A stretch of DNA of 38,822 nt from an uncultured Muribaculaceae bacterium (GTDB lineage Bacteria > Bacteroidota > Bacteroidia > Bacteroidales > Muribaculaceae): the NCBI GenBank assembly GCA_947386115.1, contig CANDNO010000017.1:1-38822 (forward strand), read 5' to 3'. Below the pieces are notes generated by a model, which saw nothing but the letters and a program-made list of their open reading frames with translations, did no database searches and had not been told where the DNA came from. This document shows positions 34,980-38,822 of the stretch, piece after piece. Position 1 is the stretch's first letter. Every line of letters begins with the position of its first letter. The position numbers and the translations under genes are program-made.

Positions 34980-37289
34980 TCAGTACAGGTCGTGGGTGGT
35001 AATCTGGTCGGGCCAGTGGTGGTCTTTGGGGAACGGGTGGGAGTTCCAGGCGCGCGCTTGGGTACAGGGCAGGGAGGCGTCGGTCCAGAATGGGTGGTGG
35101 GCCGGCAGTCCCAGCGGCAGGAACGCCAGTGAGGTCATGTAGAGCGAACCGTTGTTAGTGTACCAGTCGGCGATGTTGGGCTGGCGACCGGCAAATCCTA
35201 TCGTGAGGTAGCCACCCTCGTTGAAGTTTTCCTTGCCGTCGAACATGCGGTGCATAACCGATGTAAGGGCTCCACGCACCTGGCCGTTGGTGAGTCCGGC
35301 CGGCAGTTTCTCCTGCCATGCCATCATTGCCAGGGGCTGCATGGCGGCCATGCGGTAGGGGATGGAGCGGCCAAAGACGGGGAAGGTACCCTCGGGCGAG
35401 ATGAGGCGTTCGAGCACGATGCTGAACTTCTGTGCGCGGCGCAGTGCGCGGTCATAATACTTGCCGTAGTGTATGCGGGTGTAGCGGCCCGACTGCTTCA
35501 TGTTCTGGAGCGTCTCGAGATACATAGGGTGGAACACGTAGCTCGAGTAGTAGTCGAACGCGAACGAGGGGCCGTCGGCATACCATCCGTCGCCCGTGTA
35601 CCATTCCTCGACTTTGCGTATGGCCGAGTTCACGCGGTAGTCGTCACCGTCGGCGCCAATCGAGGTGAGGAAGCTCTCGATGGTCGACGAGAACAGCACC
35701 CAGTTGGTATATGGAGGGTCGATGCGGCGCACACCCTTGAACGCATCGATGTAGCGCTGCTTGGTGGTGTCGTCGAGCGGTTCCCACAGCGCTTTGCGGG
35801 CGCGTATGAACGATTCGGCCACATAGGCGGCGTCGACCATGACCTGCCCCTCGCCGCCCCACAACAGCATGTCGGGGCTGTCGGGGTCGACAGCGTTGGC
35901 GTAGGCCTTGAGCGCCCACTCGCGCAGTTCGCGGCGTTTCAGTCCCTCGGCGGTGTCATCGTCGGGGAGAGACAGCCAGGGTGCGATGCCGGCCATGAGA
36001 CGGCCGAAAGCCTCCATGTAGGTGACGCGGCGGTCGCGGCCGTCCCAGTTGGGGCTAACCTCCACCAGCATGTCGCGTTGCAGCTCGCCCGCAGCCATCT
36101 TGGAGAGCACGGGAGCCGCCATGTTGTAGGCCAGCTCGCTCCAATAGGCACGGTCATCGTTGCTGTGCTTCTCAAGGTAGCGCACATACTCGCAGGCGGC
36201 GAGCAGCCACGCGCCGGTTCCGAAGTTGGATGTCGAGGTGCGGTCTACGACCTGCCCCGGTATTGCTTTTTCGCCTATGGGCTGGACGTAGCCTATCGAG
36301 CCGTCCTTCTGCAAGGCGGTCTTGTACAGGTAGTCCCAGCCTCGCAGGGCGGCGTCAATATATTTCGGGTCGTTGAGGTAACCGTTGTTGATGCCCCACA
36401 GGAGGCCGTAGGTGAAAAACGCAGTGCCGCTCGTCTCGCAGCCGGGAGCATGCTCAGGATCCATCATCGAGCGGGTCCAGTATCCGCCTGGTTGCTGAGT
36501 GGCAACGACCGCGTCGGCCAGGCGGGTGTATTTGTCAACAAAGAATTGGCGGTGCTTGTAGTCGGCAGGGAGGTCCTTTATCACCTTGGCCAGGCCGGCC
36601 AGAACCCAGCCGTCGCCACGCGCCCAGAAATCCTTCTTGCCGTTGACGCTCTTGTGCTTGGGGTACACATACTTCCCGTCGCGGTAGTAAAGCCCCGTCT
36701 CGGCGTCGAGCATGATGCTGTCGCTGTAGACAATATACTCGTATAGCTTGTCGAGATAACGGTCGTTGCCCGTAATCTTGTGAAGCTTAGTCATTACCGG
36801 CATGACCATGTACAAGCCATCGGCCCACCACCAGTAATCATTGCGCGGAGTCGACATCTCATACTCCATGACCTCGCGGGCGCGGGCTATGCGGCGGTCG
36901 TCGGGGAGAATATTGTACAGGTCGGCATACGTCTGGAAACATATCTGCCAGTCGCCGAAAAGCACATAGTCGTCCGACTCACCGTAGGAATATTTCCAGT
37001 CGGCACGGTCATTGCTCTTGGCCCCCTTCCACTCATTGTGGTTGGCCCAGTCCTCGCTGTACCGGCGCCAATTCTCATTGCCCGTGAGGAAGTAAGCCTC
37101 CATATTGCCGGTGTGGTAAGCCGCATTGTCCCAGAAAGCACGACACTCCGGCACATTGGTCTGCTGCCAGTGATTGTTGACGAGCTCGATGGCCTCGCGC
37201 ACCTTGCCCGACTCCTTGGTAGGCGCCGCCTGCAACTGGATAGTCGACACGGCGGCTAACAGTGTGATTGAAGTGATAATATTTTTCAT
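34980..37289 (-). CDS. Two-domain glycoside hydrolase: GH105 fused to DUF2264 (GH154-like)
   Basis: A 769-aa exported protein (signal peptide about 1-21, no lipobox). The first half (about 25-375) is a GH105/GH88-type alpha/alpha-barrel with WWWADGLYMVM (Asp157 a candidate catalytic residue), FWARGDGWVL (221-230) and PGCETSGTAFFTYGLLWGIN. Such enzymes remove unsaturated uronic acids left by lyases. The second half (about 385-765) is DUF2264: YMEAFGRLMAGIAPWL, DGWYADGPSFAFDYYSSYVFHPM and FPVFGRSIPYR. DUF2264 has been associated with CAZy family GH154 beta-glucuronidases, which I recall rather than can verify here. Both halves look full length. The gene starts 13 nt after the GH43 stop, so they form an operon. 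Together they suggest trimming of uronic-acid-capped side chains, as in arabinogalactan. Confidence 0.85.
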   Translation of the reverse strand: MKNIITSITLLAAVSTIQLQAAPTKESGKVREAIELVNNHWQQTNVPECRAFWDNAAYHTGNMEAYFLTGNENWRRYSEDWANHNEWKGAKSNDRADWKYSYGESDDYVLFGDWQICFQTYADLYNILPDDRRIARAREVMEYEMSTPRNDYWWWADGLYMVMPVMTKLHKITGNDRYLDKLYEYIVYSDSIMLDAETGLYYRDGKYVYPKHKSVNGKKDFWARGDGWVLAGLAKVIKDLPADYKHRQFFVDKYTRLADAVVATQQPGGYWTRSMMDPEHAPGCETSGTAFFTYGLLWGINNGYLNDPKYIDAALRGWDYLYKTALQKDGSIGYVQPIGEKAIPGQVVDRTSTSNFGTGAWLLAACEYVRYLEKHSNDDRAYWSELAYNMAAPVLSKMAAGELQRDMLVEVSPNWDGRDRRVTYMEAFGRLMAGIAPWLSLPDDDTAEGLKRRELREWALKAYANAVDPDSPDMLLWGGEGQVMVDAAYVAESFIRARKALWEPLDDTTKQRYIDAFKGVRRIDPPYTNWVLFSSTIESFLTSIGADGDDYRVNSAIRKVEEWYTGDGWYADGPSFAFDYYSSYVFHPMYLETLQNMKQSGRYTRIHYGKYYDRALRRAQKFSIVLERLISPEGTFPVFGRSIPYRMAAMQPLAMMAWQEKLPAGLTNGQVRGALTSVMHRMFDGKENFNEGGYLTIGFAGRQPNIADWYTNNGSLYMTSLAFLPLGLPAHHPFWTDASLPCTQARAWNSHPFPKDHHWPDQITTHDLY

Positions 37290-37302
37290 GATGGCATGAT
37301 GG

Positions 37303-38382
37303 TTATTCTAATGTGAGATAAGGTGTACCGTCGGCATCAAACTGTATCGGTATCCACAGGTGGCGGGAATCGTTCAGCTGCTTGGGATTCCAGCGGTCGG
37401 CCATGAAGATGAAGTTGCCCTCGTGTTCCATGATGTATGTTCCCTGTGATTCAAATGTGGTCTCGGCGCCTTGGCCGCGGCACGGGTTGGGAAGCTGCTC
37501 CCATGGACCCATTATCGAGTTGGCTTTCATCATGCGTGCGGCGTTCGGAGCCCAGCCCGTACACCCAGAGGTAATCATCCAGTAGGTGCCGTCCTTCTTG
37601 AATATGGCCGGAGCCTCATTCTGTCCGCCGGCAGCCACGCGGGTGTAACGCCCGGTGTGTCGGGTGAAAGTGGAGTCGAGTTCGGCTATGTTGATGGTGA
37701 GATTCTCCTCGCTGGCAAATATGTGGTATGCGCGGCCGTCATCGTCGATGTATATTGTCATGTCGCGTGCCATCTGGCCGCCGGGAAGGTCACGCAGATT
37801 GAACATGCCGTCGCTGACAGCCTTACGCCACGAGGGGGTCCACCATTCGAGTTTGTCGGCGTATGTAGCGTTTTTTTGTTCATCGGTCATTTCCATGGGG
37901 TAGTAGCCCGGATTGACACGCGATGTCTTCAGCAAGGTAAACGGACCTAACGGATTGTCGGCGACAGCCACACCGGCCTGAGCGGCAGCGTAGCCTCGGC
38001 CTTTAAGCTCGTGGTGAAACCACAGCACATACTTGTCGGTGGCAGGGCAATACACCACCTTGGGACGCTCAAGCAGGCATCCCTGTTCGAGCGGATCGCC
38101 GGGACGGTCATTTACTGCGAGCACGGTGCCATGGTTGCGCCATGTGGCAAGGTCGGTCGAAGTGTAGCACGACACGCCAAGCTGGTAAGAACCCTCCGAG
38201 CCGTCGCCGCGCTGCTCGCCATACCAATAGTAGGTATCGCCTATTTTAATAATATTGCCGCCATGGGCATTTACGTGAACGCCGTCGGTATCGGGCAGGC
38301 TCTCCCCCTTAACGGTGGGCAATGTTACTGCCGATGCATATAGAGCCGGCAGCAGGAAGAATAATGTGATAAGTCTAAACAT
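37303..38382 (-). CDS. GH43 enzyme, probable exo-beta-1,3-galactanase (subfamily 24-like)
   Basis: A 359-aa exported five-bladed propeller enzyme (signal peptide about 1-18). HVNAHGG (36-42), YYWYGE, GVSCYTSTDLATW, LERPKVVY (Glu105), GGQMARDMT, FASEENLTI, NEAPAIFKKDGTYWMITSGCTGW (key Glu256) and FESQGTY (Gln313) match my memory of exo-beta-1,3-galactanases. In the fungal Phanerochaete enzyme of that group a Gln replaces the usual GH43 catalytic-base Asp. Glu256 would be the acid and Gln313 the base-equivalent. The protein is a single domain without a carbohydrate-binding module. It is the first recognisable enzyme of the two-gene operon with GH105-DUF2264, and a small open frame ends 6 nt before its ATG. 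Confidence 0.85.
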   Translation of the reverse strand: MFRLITLFFLLPALYASAVTLPTVKGESLPDTDGVHVNAHGGNIIKIGDTYYWYGEQRGDGSEGSYQLGVSCYTSTDLATWRNHGTVLAVNDRPGDPLEQGCLLERPKVVYCPATDKYVLWFHHELKGRGYAAAQAGVAVADNPLGPFTLLKTSRVNPGYYPMEMTDEQKNATYADKLEWWTPSWRKAVSDGMFNLRDLPGGQMARDMTIYIDDDGRAYHIFASEENLTINIAELDSTFTRHTGRYTRVAAGGQNEAPAIFKKDGTYWMITSGCTGWAPNAARMMKANSIMGPWEQLPNPCRGQGAETTFESQGTYIMEHEGNFIFMADRWNPKQLNDSRHLWIPIQFDADGTPYLTLE

Positions 38383-38388
38383 AGGATA

Positions 38389-38592
38389 TTATTTTGTATG
38401 ATTTTTGTATTCTGACGGTGTGCACACTTGAGAGATATCCGAAAACGCGTGTGAGCAGTCGCCCCGAAATATGCCATAGTTGAGCACACCCCGGGCGGTA
38501 GCCCTGTGGGGAGTGAGGGTTGCCGAGAATAACATGATGATGAATGGGATCAGAGCTCGTATGTTGAGGCTCGTTGCGCTTCTTACTTTCAT
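38389..38592 (-). CDS. Small possible secreted peptide or gene remnant upstream of the GH43 gene
   Basis: A 67-aa open frame beginning MKVRSATSLNIRALIPF. It has a basic start, a hydrophobic core (IPFIIMLFSATL) and a plausible signal-peptidase site near ATA-RG, then about 35 polar residues with two Cys. It ends with TAA 6 nt before the GH43 ATG, the spacing of a coupled gene. A -7-type box lies about 20 nt upstream of its ATG. I do not recognise the mature part. It could be a real small exported protein, the leftover N-terminus of a lost enzyme, or chance. Confidence 0.35.
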   Translation of the reverse strand: MKVRSATSLNIRALIPFIIMLFSATLTPHRATARGVLNYGIFRGDCSHAFSDISQVCTPSEYKNHTK

Positions 38593-38612
38593 GGAAGTTT
38601 TTCTTGGTATCG

Positions 38613-38620
38613 CAAAGATA
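38613..38620 (-). promoter_or_regulatory. Candidate -7 element of the GH43-GH105 operon
   Basis: TATCTTTG on the minus strand, identical to the octamer before the DUF3737 gene. No TTTG is present 19 nt upstream. If used, the leader would either be very short for the small frame at 38592 or about 225 nt for the GH43 gene. Confidence 0.45.
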
Positions 38621-38822
38621 GTGATTTTTATAATGTCTATAACCATGTTCCCGTTTACTCCAACAACCGAGCATACTTCCATAAATATATGGCGCAGAAA
38701 TGTCATCATCAAAAGACTCAATCAAATGTCAAGCTTTTCAATTAAACAGAACAGAATGGTTTAGTTGATGAAGATTCCAAATCGAAGTGCAAAACTTTGA
38801 GATAGGAATAACTCATTCTCCT
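38621..38822. other. Right-edge stretch without a recognised gene
   Basis: About 200 bp of AT-rich sequence. Open frames on both strands here are short and show no family features. Likely promoter or regulatory DNA for the GH43 operon and for whatever lies beyond the window. Confidence 0.4.

Noticed and set aside
35250..36746. 498-aa open frame on the plus strand
   Set aside because: Antisense to the GH105-DUF2264 gene, which has clear catalytic motifs on the other strand.
38375..38725. 116-aa minus-strand frame overlapping the GH43 start
   Set aside because: No signal peptide or domain features; it overlaps the better-shaped 67-aa frame and the promoter.

Overview
The window looks like a Bacteroidota chromosome, most likely an animal-gut Bacteroidales near Muribaculaceae. 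The reasons are a SusC/SusD pair, a hybrid two-component regulator (HTCS), a type IX secretion PorV homologue, and several promoters of the Bacteroidetes form TTTG-N19-TAnnTTTG. GC content is moderately high. The taxonomic call is inference from gene content, not from a marker gene.

Layout. 1-3.8 kb: the 5' part of a tRNA-Lys gene (minus), then a tight plus-strand cluster of a DUF3737 beta-helix protein, a PatB/MalY C-S lyase and a MATE exporter. 3.8-7.3 kb: housekeeping genes (serS with a YqeY-type gene, a TIGR02757 protein, lpxA). 7.5-13.6 kb: a complete minus-strand RND efflux operon (adaptor, permease, outer-membrane channel). 13.9-22.2 kb: ispF and porV (minus), divergent from pyrG-yidC-rlmN and two DUF1573 proteins (plus).

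22.2-38.6 kb is the accessory part, a glycan-utilisation region. A minus-strand operon (exported GH32 fructan hydrolase, MFS sugar permease, fructokinase) diverges from a fructan-type HTCS whose sensor domain is a periplasmic sugar-binding fold. This resembles the Bacteroides thetaiotaomicron BT1754-BT1765 fructan locus. The HTCS gene is broken by a frameshift exactly at an (AT)5A tract. A 657-bp decayed IS5-type element with 33-bp terminal inverted repeats and a TTA duplication separates the HTCS from susC/susD. After susD come two opposite-strand genes with a different flavour: a GH105-DUF2264 (GH154-like) fusion and a GH43 enzyme resembling subfamily 24 exo-beta-1,3-galactanases. These point to type II arabinogalactan rather than fructan, so the locus looks composite.

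The observations most worth a second look are the HTCS frameshift at a slippage-prone repeat, the 13-bp-arm palindrome between the IS remnant and the susC promoter, the fused GH105-DUF2264 enzyme, and solo ends of the same IS family elsewhere in the window. No CRISPR array, rRNA or phage gene was seen.
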